A stretch of 64,000 nt of DNA, taken from NCBI RefSeq assembly GCF_018861735.1, contig NZ_JAHLEB010000017.1, positions 1 through 64,000 of the forward strand, given 5' to 3'. The translations under genes were made by a program, and so were the position numbers. Below the pieces are notes generated by a model. It searched no databases. It worked only from the letters and a program-made list of their open reading frames with translations, and had not been told where the DNA came from. This stretch comes from Clostridium lacusfryxellense (GTDB taxonomy: Bacteria > Bacillota > Clostridia > Clostridiales > Clostridiaceae). Each line of letters begins with the position of its first letter. Positions within the stretch are counted from its first letter, which is position 1. This document shows positions 1 through 8,834 of the stretch, piece by piece.

Positions 1-75
1 ATACGAAATGGAAGAAGAGACCCTCGCAAAGTCAGAACCAAATCGTCAGTTAGCTTCTTATATAGAGTAGCATAA
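1..75 (+). other. Unresolved higher-GC edge fragment, possible mobile-element remnant
   Basis: The first 75 bases are clearly richer in G+C than the DNA that follows. Two forward frames are open from base 1 or 2 and end at stops near 68-75, so this may be the last 22-24 codons of a gene entering from the left. Neither short peptide is recognisable. The expected neighbour upstream of sugar ABC permeases is a solute-binding protein, and neither peptide resembles the end of one. A transposase tail is possible but unproven. Confidence 0.25.
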
Positions 76-100
76 AGAATCACTAATAAAAATATTTTTT

Positions 101-120
101 GACGGAGAAATGTCTCTGTC
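101..120 (+). terminator. Hairpin, weak terminator-like
   Basis: GACGGAGA (101-108) pairs with TCTCTGTC (113-120) around an AATG loop, with one G-U pair. It is followed by TTATTT, a poor U-tract. It could end whatever gene enters from the left. Confidence 0.4.
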
Positions 121-159
121 TTATTTGCATGCCCAAAAATAATAGTTGTAAAAGAAAAA

Positions 160-193
160 AGCCAATTAGAAGCATACATACTTTCAATTGGCT
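160..193 (+). terminator. Second hairpin upstream of the permeases
   Basis: AGCCAATT (160-167) pairs with AATTGGCT (186-193) around an 18-base loop. A purine/A-rich run precedes it and an AT-rich stretch without a clean U-tract follows. With the hairpin at 101-120 it isolates the ABC permease genes from the left-edge fragment. Confidence 0.4.
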
Positions 194-282
194 ATAATTC
201 TATTTGTCACAAGATGGTTAACTTAATGACATTGGGTTTGCCCCCTTATTTATTTAAAATATGGGAAAAAGGTCGTGGAAAG

Positions 283-1158
283 ATGTTTGGAAAGCTCAGT
301 TATAAAAAACAAGAAAAACTAGTAATTTTTATGTTCCTATTAATTCCGTTGCTTTTTTTAACCGTTTTTACATTTATGCCTGCAATAAGTATGATTTATT
401 ATAGTTTTATAGAGTGGAATGGATATAGTATCAATAAAACATGGGTTGGTTTTAATAATTATATAGAAATATTTAAAAATCCTATTTATTTTGTAGCTTT
501 AAAAAATAGTCTTTACTATTTTGTTGGTGGGTTTCTTCAATTGTTCATTGCATTTTATTTTGCTGTTTTATTAAATGCAAAAATGAAAGGGAAAAGTTTA
601 TTTAAAGCTATACTCTTCTTTCCATATCTTCTTAATGGTGTAGCAATATCTTTAATATTTGTTTTCTTTTTAAGACCTGATGGAACACTTGATAGCATAT
701 TAAATATTTTAGGTATGGGAAAATATGTTCAGCAATGGCTTGGAAATGAGCATATTATAAACTACTCATTGGCAACAGTTTCTGTATGGAGGTATGTTGG
801 ATTTAATTTTATAATATTTTTAGGAGCCATACAGTCTATTTCAGGAGAAGTAATGGAAGCAGCAGATTTAGATGGAGCTAATGAGTGGCAAAAAGTAAAA
901 TACATAATATTGCCAAGTGTTAAAAAAATTGTAGAATTAAATTTAATATTAGCTATATCTGGAGCAATAAGTGTATTTGAGATTCCATATATAATGACAG
1001 GTGGAGCAAATGGAAGTAACACATTTGTTATTCAGACTGTAAATACTGCCTTCAAATTCCAGCAGGTAGGACTCGGATCTGCAATGGCGGTAATAATGCT
1101 CTTAATTGTTGCAGCAGTAACAATTGCTGAGAAAACATTTTTTAAGGAGGCAGATTAA
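283..1158 (+). CDS. Sugar ABC transporter permease, MalF/UgpA type
   Basis: This is an inner-membrane permease of a carbohydrate ABC importer (CUT1 family), 291 residues from the ATG at 283. It has a first membrane helix after a short basic N-terminus (about residues 11-35), several further helices, and the EAA cytoplasmic loop (EAADLDGANEWQKVKYIILPS) that docks on the ATPase. An earlier in-frame ATG at 214 would add 23 atypical residues; 283 is preferred by family alignment, although its ribosome-binding site (GGAAAG) is weak. The next gene encodes the partner permease two bases later. No binding protein or ATPase gene is in view; the binding protein would normally lie just upstream. From context the substrate is probably mannooligosaccharides, which is inference. 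Confidence 0.88.
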   Translation: MFGKLSYKKQEKLVIFMFLLIPLLFLTVFTFMPAISMIYYSFIEWNGYSINKTWVGFNNYIEIFKNPIYFVALKNSLYYFVGGFLQLFIAFYFAVLLNAKMKGKSLFKAILFFPYLLNGVAISLIFVFFLRPDGTLDSILNILGMGKYVQQWLGNEHIINYSLATVSVWRYVGFNFIIFLGAIQSISGEVMEAADLDGANEWQKVKYIILPSVKKIVELNLILAISGAISVFEIPYIMTGGANGSNTFVIQTVNTAFKFQQVGLGSAMAVIMLLIVAAVTIAEKTFFKEAD

Positions 1159-1159
1159 T

Positions 1160-2014
1160 ATGGAAAAAACAAATTATGGATCTAAGAAAATCAGTCATGT
1201 TATTATGATTATAATTAAGTATTTATCCTTAATACTCGCAGCCATTATTGTTATAGCACCAGTATTAGTTATATTATTTGCCGCTTTTAAAACTCGCAGC
1301 GAGTTTAATGTATCAGGTAAACTTGACTTACCTAATAGTTTTTTATATTTCGATAATTTTAAAACAGCATTTACTGATGGTGGAATGATTACAGGACTCA
1401 AAAATACGCTATTTCTAATGGGAATGTCACTGTTAGGTACAATTCTATTTGGAGCAATGGTTGCATATGTATTAAGCAGATTTGAATTCTTTGGTAAAAA
1501 ACTGATTTTTGGAGCTTACCTTGTAGCAATGCTTATACCAATGGTTACAACTCAGGTTGCGACTTATAAAATTGTTAGTTTTTTAGGTCTTGTTGGTACA
1601 ATTTGGGCTCCGATTGCTCTTTATCTTGGAGCAGATGTAATGAGTTTGTATATTATGCTGCTATTTATGGAGTCGATACATGTAAGTCTTGATGAATCAG
1701 CGAAACTAGATGGTGCTTCCTACCCTTTTATATTTTTCAGAATAATACTTCCAAATTTGAAACCAGCAATTGCGACAGTTGCAATAATTCGTGGAGTAAC
1801 AATATATAATGATTTTTATATTCCGTTTCTTTATATGCCTGATGAAAAACTTCAAACTTTATCAACTTCACTTTATAAGTTTATGGGACCGTACGGTGGA
1901 CAGTGGAATGTAATATGTGCAGGTGTTATTTTAATTATTATTCCAACTTTAGTAGCATTTTTATCTATGCAAAAGTATATATACAACGGTTTTGTAGCTG
2001 GATCGGTTAAGTAG
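1160..2014 (+). CDS. Sugar ABC transporter permease, MalG/UgpE type
   Basis: This is the second permease of the CUT1 importer, 284 residues. A cytoplasmic N-terminus is followed by a first helix at about 14-37, and the EAA-like loop reads DESAKLDGASYPFIFFRIILP. The C-terminal FVAGSVK is the usual ending of this family. The ATG at 1160 has a strong site (AAGGAGG) inside the end of the preceding gene; an upstream in-frame start at 1124 would overlap that gene and is rejected. It is co-transcribed with the permease before it and the epimerase after it. The ATPase is missing from the locus, as is common in Firmicutes, where one MsmX-like ATPase serves several importers. Confidence 0.9.
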   Translation: MEKTNYGSKKISHVIMIIIKYLSLILAAIIVIAPVLVILFAAFKTRSEFNVSGKLDLPNSFLYFDNFKTAFTDGGMITGLKNTLFLMGMSLLGTILFGAMVAYVLSRFEFFGKKLIFGAYLVAMLIPMVTTQVATYKIVSFLGLVGTIWAPIALYLGADVMSLYIMLLFMESIHVSLDESAKLDGASYPFIFFRIILPNLKPAIATVAIIRGVTIYNDFYIPFLYMPDEKLQTLSTSLYKFMGPYGGQWNVICAGVILIIIPTLVAFLSMQKYIYNGFVAGSVK

Positions 2015-2050
2015 GTATAAATTAAAATAAATTAGAGAGGAGAATTTTAT

Positions 2051-3244
2051 ATGCTAAATTTATCACATGAAGTGCAAAAAGAATTAGATGAACGCATTTT
2101 TCCGTTTTGGAGTAATCTAGCTGATTATGAAAATGGTGGATTTTATGGATATGTAGGCTATGATGGAAAGATTAACAAAGAGGCAGAGAAAGGCGTTATT
2201 TTAAATACTAGAATATTATGGTTTTTTTCTTCAGTATATTGTTTAGAAAAAAAAGAAGAAGCACTAAAACTAGCCGATCATGCATACGATTTTATGAATG
2301 CAAAGCTTTTCGACGATGAATATGAAGGTTTATATTGGATGGTCGATTACAAAGGAAAACCTACTGATAATAGAAAACATATATATAATCAGGCTTTTGG
2401 TATATATGGTTTATGTCAGTATTATAAGGCAACAGGTAAAGTAGAAGCCCTTAATAAAGCAAAAAAACTATTTGATTTAATAGAAAGAAAATGTGGAAAT
2501 TCTAATGGTTATTTAGAAGAATTCGATAGGATATGGAATGAAAAAGAAAATGAAATGTTAAGTGAAAATAATGTAATATCAGATAGAACTATGAACACAC
2601 ATCTACATGTACTTGAAGCTTATACACTTCTGTATGAAGTTTCTAAGGATGATACTGTTGCTAAAAGATTATATTACCTTTTGGATTTAATAAAAAATAA
2701 AATATACTCAGAGGAGAAACATGCTTTAAAGGTGTTTTTCGATGAAAATTGGAATGAGACTATCGATTTGCAATCTTATGGTCACGATATTGAAGGTACA
2801 TGGCTCATAGACAGAGCTGCGGAGTTATTAGGGGACAAGGATTTAATTGAAAGCACACATGAGTATACGCTTAAAATTGCTGAAAATATTTACAAAAATG
2901 CGTATTCTCCATTAGGGGTAATTAACGAAACAGTAGACGGAATTACGGATGCTGGGAGAGTATGGTGGGTTCAGGCTGAAGCGATTGTAGGTTTTTACAA
3001 TGCCTATGAAAAATCAGGAGATAGTAAATACTTAAGAGCATCGCAAGACATGTTTAAGTTTATTAAAAAATTTCTTGTTGATAAGAAGGATAGCAGTGAA
3101 TGGTATTGGAAGCTTGATGAGAATAATATCCCTATTAATAATTTGCCTATTGTTGAACCTTGGAAATGTCCATATCATAATGGAAGAATGTGTATAGAAA
3201 TTATAAGAAGGGTGGCGAAAAGCAGTGAAGGAGTTATATATTAA
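2051..3244 (+). CDS. Cellobiose/mannobiose 2-epimerase (AGE family)
   Basis: The protein has 397 residues, the usual length for cellobiose 2-epimerase, and an (alpha/alpha)6-barrel sequence pattern. The stretches [14 protein letters not shown] and [11 protein letters not shown] carry the family's active-site histidines, and [14 protein letters not shown] is the usual C-terminal signature. It would epimerise the reducing-end mannose of beta-1,4-mannobiose to glucose, giving mannosyl-glucose for the GH130 phosphorylase encoded next. N-acylglucosamine 2-epimerase is the alternative, but the neighbours argue strongly for mannan metabolism. There is no signal peptide, so it is cytoplasmic. GAGAGGAG lies upstream of the start, and the next gene overlaps its end by 20 bases. 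Confidence 0.88.
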   Translation: MLNLSHEVQKELDERIFPFWSNLADYENGGFYGYVGYDGKINKEAEKGVILNTRILWFFSSVYCLEKKEEALKLADHAYDFMNAKLFDDEYEGLYWMVDYKGKPTDNRKHIYNQAFGIYGLCQYYKATGKVEALNKAKKLFDLIERKCGNSNGYLEEFDRIWNEKENEMLSENNVISDRTMNTHLHVLEAYTLLYEVSKDDTVAKRLYYLLDLIKNKIYSEEKHALKVFFDENWNETIDLQSYGHDIEGTWLIDRAAELLGDKDLIESTHEYTLKIAENIYKNAYSPLGVINETVDGITDAGRVWWVQAEAIVGFYNAYEKSGDSKYLRASQDMFKFIKKFLVDKKDSSEWYWKLDENNIPINNLPIVEPWKCPYHNGRMCIEIIRRVAKSSEGVIY

Positions 3245-4400
3245 GGAACTTGAAAAATACAATAAACTCATTAGCAGAAAGAATATAGTGTCCCAGGAGT
3301 ACAATGGAATTTATAAGAGGTATAATTACCCTGTATTAACTAGGAAACATGTGCCACTTAGTTGGAGATATGACTTAAATGAGGAATCTAACCCGAATTT
3401 TATTGAAACTTTAGGGATTGATGCCGTATTTAATCCTGGAGCAATTGAATTAAACGGTAAATTATATTTAGTAACAAGAATGGAAGGTTCTGATCGTAAA
3501 TCCTTTTTTGCAATAGCACAAAGTGATAGTGGAATTGATAATTTTAAGTTTATAGACTACCCTGTAGTAATTCCAGATACATGCCCTGGTGAAACTAATT
3601 TATATGATATGAGATTAACTAAACACGAAGATGGTTTTATCTATGGCGTGTTCTGCTCAGAAAGAAAAGATACGAGTGCAACAAGTGGTGATCTTTCTTC
3701 AGCAATTGCAGAAGCTGGCATAGTAAGAACAAAAGATTTGAAAAGTTGGGAGAGGATGCCGAACCTTAAAACTCCTTCACCTCAGCAGAGAAACGTAGTT
3801 CTGCATCCTGAATTTGTGAATGGTAAATATATGTTATACACACGGCCTATGGATGGATTTATTGACACGGGAAGCGAAAGCGGAATATGCATTGGTTATA
3901 GTGATACTATGGAGAAGCCTGTAATTGAGAAAGAAATTGTATTAAGCCCAAGACAGTATCATACAATTACTGAATCCAAAAATGGAGCTGGGTGTGTTCC
4001 TATAAAGACTGAAAAAGGTTGGATTCATATTGCTCATGGGGTAAGAATTACAGCCGCAGGACTTAGATATGTTATTTATCTGTTTGTAACTGATTTACTT
4101 AATCCAGAAAAAATAATTGCAGCTCCAGGTGGATATTTAATTGCACCTTTTGGTGAAGAACGAGTTGGAGATGTATCCAATGTAGTATTTACAAATGGAG
4201 CTATTGTAAGAGGAAATGGAGATGTGTTTATATATTATGCATCTTGTGATACAAGAATTCATGTGGCAACAACAACTACTGATTTATTATTAGAATATGC
4301 ATTTGGAACGCCAGCAGATCCATTACGCTCATGCGATTGCGTACAGCAAAGAATAGAACTTATCAAAAGAAATATAGAAGGGGGATTATGTAATGAGTAA
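3225..4400 (+). CDS. 4-O-beta-D-mannosyl-D-glucose phosphorylase (GH130_1)
   Basis: The protein has 391 residues and matches the GH130 subfamily 1 length and pattern: [21 protein letters not shown], then NLYDMRLTK with the likely proton-donor aspartate near residue 128, then a conserved [19 protein letters not shown] block. It converts mannosyl-glucose plus phosphate to mannose-1-phosphate and glucose in the cytoplasm. It starts at a GTG (3225) inside the end of the epimerase gene with AAGGGTGG upstream, which implies translational coupling. Its own end overlaps the next GH130 gene by 8 bases. Subfamily placement rests on motif reading and on the epimerase partner. Confidence 0.88.
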   Translation: MKELYIKELEKYNKLISRKNIVSQEYNGIYKRYNYPVLTRKHVPLSWRYDLNEESNPNFIETLGIDAVFNPGAIELNGKLYLVTRMEGSDRKSFFAIAQSDSGIDNFKFIDYPVVIPDTCPGETNLYDMRLTKHEDGFIYGVFCSERKDTSATSGDLSSAIAEAGIVRTKDLKSWERMPNLKTPSPQQRNVVLHPEFVNGKYMLYTRPMDGFIDTGSESGICIGYSDTMEKPVIEKEIVLSPRQYHTITESKNGAGCVPIKTEKGWIHIAHGVRITAAGLRYVIYLFVTDLLNPEKIIAAPGGYLIAPFGEERVGDVSNVVFTNGAIVRGNGDVFIYYASCDTRIHVATTTTDLLLEYAFGTPADPLRSCDCVQQRIELIKRNIEGGLCNE

Positions 4401-5412
4401 AGTTAAAATAATTGGAGATGTTATGAAAAATATGCCTTGGCAGGACAAGCCAGCTGGTTGTGAAGATGTAGTATGGAGACATGATGAAAACCCTATTATA
4501 GGTTGGAACCCAACTCCAAAGACTGCTCGTGTTTATAATAGCTCAGTTGTGCCTTATGGTGATGGATTTATAGGGATATTTAGAGCGGACCATAAACATG
4601 GTAAACCACAATTGCACATAGGACGTAGCAAGGATGGTTTAAAATGGGAAATTGAAAATGAAGAAATTCATTGGTTTGATGAGCAAGGAATTTCATATGA
4701 ACCATCATATTCTTATGACCCTCGCCTAGTTAAAATAGAAGATACATACTATATAATATGGTGTTCAGATTTTGCAGGGGCTGCTCTTGCAATAGGAATG
4801 ACAAAAGACTTTAAGGAATTTACTAGACTTGAGAATCCATTTATCCCTTTCAATAGAAATGGAGTGTTATTTCCAAGAAAAATAAATGATAAATATATGT
4901 TGTTAAGTAGACCTAGTGACAGTGGACATACTCCTTTTGGTGATATTTTCATAAGTGAAAGTCCTGATTTAGTTCATTGGGGAAGACATAGAAGAGTTAT
5001 GGCTAAAGGAGGAGCTGGATGGTGGCAAGCAACTAAGATAGGAGCTGGCGCTGTACCAATAGAAACAACTGACGGATGGCTACTATTTTATCACGGTGTT
5101 TCAGGAACTTGTAATGGATTTGTATATAGCTTTGGAGCAGCAATACTTGATATAAATAACCCATCTAAGGTTTTATATAGAACAAGAGACTATATTCTTA
5201 CACCTGAGAAGAAATATGAAACTACAGGTTTTGTACCAAATGTAGCTTTTCCATGTGCTACACTTCATGATGCAGAAACTGGAAGAATTGCTATATATTA
5301 CGGAGCGGCTGATACTTATCTTGCAGTTGCGTACTGTGAGGTAGATGAGCTTGTAGAATATATAAAAGCTAACTCTGAATTAGCACCTGGAGATGCAGAG
5401 GAATATAGATAG
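4393..5412 (+). CDS. Beta-1,4-mannooligosaccharide phosphorylase (GH130_2)
   Basis: This 339-residue GH130 enzyme is of the shorter subfamily 2 type. Visible signatures are [30 protein letters not shown] with the catalytic aspartate, and [27 protein letters not shown]. It would release mannose-1-phosphate from the non-reducing end of mannooligosaccharides, shortening them to mannobiose for the epimerase/GH130_1 pair. The start has GGGGG upstream and overlaps the preceding stop. A strong intrinsic terminator follows at 5443-5484, so the first transcription unit (permeases, epimerase, two phosphorylases) ends here. Confidence 0.88.
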   Translation: MSKVKIIGDVMKNMPWQDKPAGCEDVVWRHDENPIIGWNPTPKTARVYNSSVVPYGDGFIGIFRADHKHGKPQLHIGRSKDGLKWEIENEEIHWFDEQGISYEPSYSYDPRLVKIEDTYYIIWCSDFAGAALAIGMTKDFKEFTRLENPFIPFNRNGVLFPRKINDKYMLLSRPSDSGHTPFGDIFISESPDLVHWGRHRRVMAKGGAGWWQATKIGAGAVPIETTDGWLLFYHGVSGTCNGFVYSFGAAILDINNPSKVLYRTRDYILTPEKKYETTGFVPNVAFPCATLHDAETGRIAIYYGAADTYLAVAYCEVDELVEYIKANSELAPGDAEEYR

Positions 5413-5442
5413 TTTTTAATGTTTATCAAATAATTATATCAT

Positions 5443-5484
5443 AAATCCTTAAATCGTTTTATCTTGAGATTTAAGGATTTTTTT
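5443..5484 (+). terminator. Intrinsic terminator after the GH130 genes
   Basis: AAATCCTTAAATC (5443-5455) pairs perfectly with GATTTAAGGATTT (5468-5480), followed by a run of Ts. It splits the mannan locus into a transport/phosphorolysis unit and a hydrolase/esterase unit. Confidence 0.88.
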
Positions 5485-5506
5485 ATAAATATAAAGGAGC
5501 GATATA

Positions 5507-6445
5507 ATGGAATATATCAAAGGTTTTACCTGGGGAGCATTTAATCATAGGGGAGACTTTCTTATAGAAGGTGCGTTAAACTCTCTAAATCTACTTGTAA
5601 AACGTACTGGAGTAAATTCGGTAGTACTAGCGCCGGCTGGAATTCAAGATAAAGCGCAATCTACTTTTATTAATTATGAGGGTGAATATACAGTTAGTGA
5701 TGAAGAGTTAATTGTGGTAATAAATAAATTTCATAATATGGGAATGAGGGTTATATTAAAACCAACTGTAAATTGCAAAGATGGTACTTGGAGAGCTCAT
5801 ATAAATTTTTTTGACATAGATGTACCTTGTGAACCGAAATGGAGTGATTGGTTTAAAAGTTATGATGAATTTATTACTCATTATGCAGAAATAGCTGGGA
5901 GGACTGGTTGTTTTATGTTTGTAGTTGGGTGTGAAATGGTGCAAGCACAAAAAAGAGAACAGGAATTTAGATCTTTAGTTTCAAAAGTAAAGGAAATTTA
6001 TAGTGGGTTAGTTACTTATAATACTGATAAATACCAAGAAGATCAGGTTAAGTGGTGGGATGCTGTAGATGTTATATCTTCTAGTGGATATTATCCTATT
6101 GATGATTGGGATAATCAATTAAAACGTATACAAAAAGTAGTTGAGAAATATAATAAACCATTTTTTTTTATTGAAGCTGGATGTCCAAGCAGAGTAGGTT
6201 CTTCACTAATTCCTAACGATTGGGAACTAATAGGTGGATCAAGCATAGAGGAACAAGCGAAATACTATAAAGTTATGTTTGAAAAAACTAGGGATATGAC
6301 CTGGGTAAAAGGTTTTGGATTATGGGATTGGCAGTCAAAGCTATATGAAGAGAATGAGGCCAAAGATGATAATGGTTACGGAGTTTATGGGAAACCAGCA
6401 GAGAAAATAATAAAAGATTTTTATGACACTAAAAGGGGTGTTTAA
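5507..6445 (+). CDS. Intracellular endo-beta-1,4-mannanase, GH113 family
   Basis: This 312-residue TIM-barrel hydrolase has features of GH113: an N-terminal KGFTWGAF strand, a putative acid/base glutamate at about 143 (VVGCEMVQ) and a putative nucleophile at about 223 (FIEAGCPS), 80 residues apart as in clan GH-A. A GLWDWQSKLY aromatic motif lies near the end. There is no signal peptide, so it acts on imported oligosaccharides in the cytoplasm. GGAGCG precedes the ATG. It is followed directly by two esterase genes. Family assignment is by motif and context; a GH5-like mannanase is less likely given the length. Confidence 0.83.
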   Translation: MEYIKGFTWGAFNHRGDFLIEGALNSLNLLVKRTGVNSVVLAPAGIQDKAQSTFINYEGEYTVSDEELIVVINKFHNMGMRVILKPTVNCKDGTWRAHINFFDIDVPCEPKWSDWFKSYDEFITHYAEIAGRTGCFMFVVGCEMVQAQKREQEFRSLVSKVKEIYSGLVTYNTDKYQEDQVKWWDAVDVISSSGYYPIDDWDNQLKRIQKVVEKYNKPFFFIEAGCPSRVGSSLIPNDWELIGGSSIEEQAKYYKVMFEKTRDMTWVKGFGLWDWQSKLYEENEAKDDNGYGVYGKPAEKIIKDFYDTKRGV

Positions 6446-6446
6446 A

Positions 6447-7532
6447 ATGGAATTAGAAGTGTTTAAGTATCGTGGAGAACTTACAAGAACACTTGCGGCT
6501 ATTAAAAGGGGGAGTCTAACTATTGGATTTATAGGAGGATCAATAACTGACTCAAGAGGTAGAAATAGATGGCCTGAACCAGTAACGGCATGGTTTGTGG
6601 ATAAGTTTCCAAATGTGAAGATAATTGTTGAAAATGCTGCTATTGGTGCTACAGGGAGTGATCTTGCTGTATTTAGAGCAAAAAGAGATATAATTACCAG
6701 AAATTGCGATATAATTTTTGTTGAATTTGCTGTAAATGATAATGAGCAGGTAACTGAAAAAAGAATGAGAACTAGGAAAGGACTTTTAAGAAAGTTGCTA
6801 TCTTCAGGGAAAAGTGATTTAGTTCTAACATACACTTATAGCAATGATATGTATGATGAGATGATTAATAGTCAGGTACCTTCAAGCATCAATGAATTCG
6901 AAATTTTAGCTAATCATTATGACATAAGTTCTGTATGGATGGGACTTTATGCACTAGATGAAGTAATGCGAGGCCTTTTGCGGATGGAGGAATGGGTTCC
7001 AGACGGACTTCATCCAGACCTTAGAGGGAGCTATACATATGGTCAAAGTGTAATTAAATTTTTAGAAAAAGAAATAGTTACTAAATCAGCAGCAAATACA
7101 AGCGATTTAAAGTATATAATTCCAGAGCCTTATAATAAAAATAACTGGGAGAAAGCGTATATACTACCGCTTTCAAAGGTAGAGTTAAAAGGTCCTTGGA
7201 CAATGAGGAGATGTACAACAATTCAATGGATGGATCAAGCTCTCGAGACTACAGTTATAGGAGCAGAATTATCTTTTTTATTTACTGGAAGAGGTCTTAT
7301 ACTAGGTTTTGATTTTGGGAAAACATCAACAGATTTTACGTATCGAATAGATTATGGAGAATGGTATGAAATGAAATGGGATTGTCCTGATTGGTGTGGA
7401 AATGATGGATGGTATAGAGTTTCCTATATTGGTGATGATTTTGGTGATTTAGAACATAAATTTGAGCTTAAAGTGATATATAGTAGCCGTGGAACTAATT
7501 TTAGATTAGCTATGGTTGGAATAGTATCATAA
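6447..7532 (+). CDS. SGNH acetyl-mannan esterase, CE17-like
   Basis: The protein has 361 residues in two domains. Residues 1 to about 215 form an SGNH/GDSL hydrolase with nucleophile Ser32 in GFIGGSITDSRG, an Asn in AVNDNE near 98, and the Asp186/His189 pair in VPDGLHPD. The C-terminal 120 or so residues form a beta-rich accessory domain (TGRGLILGFDFGKTSTDF, then YRIDYGEWYEM), resembling the CBM35 domain of CE17 mannan esterases. ATG 6447 with AGGGGTG upstream is preferred to the overlapping 6423 start. It probably removes O-acetyl groups from imported mannooligosaccharides. There is no signal peptide. Confidence 0.78.
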   Translation: MELEVFKYRGELTRTLAAIKRGSLTIGFIGGSITDSRGRNRWPEPVTAWFVDKFPNVKIIVENAAIGATGSDLAVFRAKRDIITRNCDIIFVEFAVNDNEQVTEKRMRTRKGLLRKLLSSGKSDLVLTYTYSNDMYDEMINSQVPSSINEFEILANHYDISSVWMGLYALDEVMRGLLRMEEWVPDGLHPDLRGSYTYGQSVIKFLEKEIVTKSAANTSDLKYIIPEPYNKNNWEKAYILPLSKVELKGPWTMRRCTTIQWMDQALETTVIGAELSFLFTGRGLILGFDFGKTSTDFTYRIDYGEWYEMKWDCPDWCGNDGWYRVSYIGDDFGDLEHKFELKVIYSSRGTNFRLAMVGIVS

Positions 7533-7542
7533 GGGGGAGAAA

Positions 7543-8580
7543 ATGAGTGAGTTTATAACACATGAATCAAAAAATAGTGGACAGCCAGGAGTAAGATATA
7601 TAGGAAGATTTGATTTTAGTGAAGCTGCGGGACCAAAATTTGCTTGGTCAGCAAGCACGATTTATGCAAAGTTCTATGGTAGTAGTGTTCGCGTTAAACT
7701 TAGATCTTTTGGAGATAATTATTTTCTTATAATTATAGATGGAAAGGTTATAATTGATTCTTTAAAGTTAGGTGAAGGTGAAGAAAAAGTGTTTTTATTA
7801 TCATCGAATTTGGTGGAAGGAGAACACGAAGTAAGTATCGTAGTTCGTACAGAGTTTTACTTAGGAACTGCTCAGTTTTTAGGGCTCGATTTTGCTAAAG
7901 GTAATATACTTTCGTCACCTGTGCCATTAAAAAGAAGAATAGAAATTATTGGAGACTCTATAAGTTGTGGTTTTGGAAATGAAGCGACGCATAAAGATAT
8001 AGAATACAGTCCTAAATATGACAATTCATATTTATCATATGGATCTATTGCGGCAAGGTACCTAAACGCGGAACATATAATTGTTGGACGTTCAGGGTTT
8101 GGATTAATAAGAAGTTATGATGGAGACAAATCTAATATACTTCCTCCAATATACTCGCGTATTCTTCCAGACAACTATTCATTGTGGGATGCTAAAAACT
8201 TTATTCCTCAAGTAGTAGTAATAAATCTTGGAACTAATGATTTTAGCGATGGGTTTATTCCTAATAGAGAAGAGTTTACATTAGCATATATTAATTTAGT
8301 TAACAAGATTCATAAAAACTATCCGGAGGCCAAGGTGATTTGCTCCGTAGGACCTGTAATCGAAGGAAATGCTTTAGAGGTATCAAAGGATTATATAAAA
8401 AATGATGTTGTTGAATATATAAGTAAAGATAATAACGATTGGATATACTTTCTAGAATTTGATCATCAAGTTGAGAGTGATGGTTATGGTGTTAGCGGTC
8501 ATCCGAGTTTAAAGACACATGAGTTAATGGGTAAATCACTAGCAAATTTTGTTAGAATAATTTTAATGTGGAAGAATTAG
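7543..8580 (+). CDS. Acetyl-mannan esterase, CE2-like
   Basis: This 345-residue protein has the CE2 layout: an N-terminal jelly-roll domain (about 15-120) and a C-terminal SGNH domain with nucleophile Ser139 in EIIGDSISCG, a GTND block (VVINLGTNDFSD) and a catalytic His in VSGHPSLKTHE. It lies 10 bases after the CE17-like gene with GGGGGAG upstream. Family knowledge: gut Firmicutes use a CE17/CE2 pair with complementary positional specificity to deacetylate mannan oligosaccharides. The same pairing here supports that role. No signal peptide is present. Confidence 0.8.
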   Translation: MSEFITHESKNSGQPGVRYIGRFDFSEAAGPKFAWSASTIYAKFYGSSVRVKLRSFGDNYFLIIIDGKVIIDSLKLGEGEEKVFLLSSNLVEGEHEVSIVVRTEFYLGTAQFLGLDFAKGNILSSPVPLKRRIEIIGDSISCGFGNEATHKDIEYSPKYDNSYLSYGSIAARYLNAEHIIVGRSGFGLIRSYDGDKSNILPPIYSRILPDNYSLWDAKNFIPQVVVINLGTNDFSDGFIPNREEFTLAYINLVNKIHKNYPEAKVICSVGPVIEGNALEVSKDYIKNDVVEYISKDNNDWIYFLEFDHQVESDGYGVSGHPSLKTHELMGKSLANFVRIILMWKN

Positions 8581-8740
8581 AATATATAGTATTGATTTTC
8601 GACATTATAAGAGCAAATATGTAACTTTATGATAAACATATGCTGAATTTAATCGTTTTTACTAAGATAATATGATATATTTATATTTGAAAGTTTAAAA
8701 ATGAAAATGAATATGAATATATATATCGAAATAGTAAATT
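8581..8740 (+). other. AT-rich spacer after the mannan locus
   Basis: I see no open frame and no clear terminator hairpin here. It holds several TATAAT-like strings and must contain the promoter for the following permease or lead to the tandem repeats. Confidence 0.4.
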
Positions 8741-8820
8741 GTTTTATGTTCAATTATAGTGTTTTATGTTGAATTATAATTTTTTATGTTCAACTATAAT
8801 GTTTTATGTTCAATTATATA
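8741..8820 (+). repeat. Four head-to-tail 20-bp tandem repeats
   Basis: Exactly four units of 20 bp lie end to end at 8741, 8761, 8781 and 8801. The consensus is GTTTTATGTTCAATTATAAT; units differ from it at one to three positions. The array ends one base before the GGAGGT ribosome-binding site of the APC permease. The 20-bp period is close to two helical turns, so each copy faces the same side of the DNA, which would suit a DNA-binding regulator; an effect on mRNA is also possible. Confidence 0.9.
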
Positions 8821-8834
8821 GGAGGTACTCTTTT

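Noticed and set aside
6341-6835. Minus-strand ORF of 164 codons over GH113/CE17-like genes
   Set aside because: It overlaps two well-supported plus-strand genes and shows no recognisable domain.
8766-8834. N-terminal extension of the APC permease beginning at ATG 8766
   Set aside because: It runs through the 20-bp tandem repeats and has no ribosome-binding site; ATG 8835 has GGAGGT.
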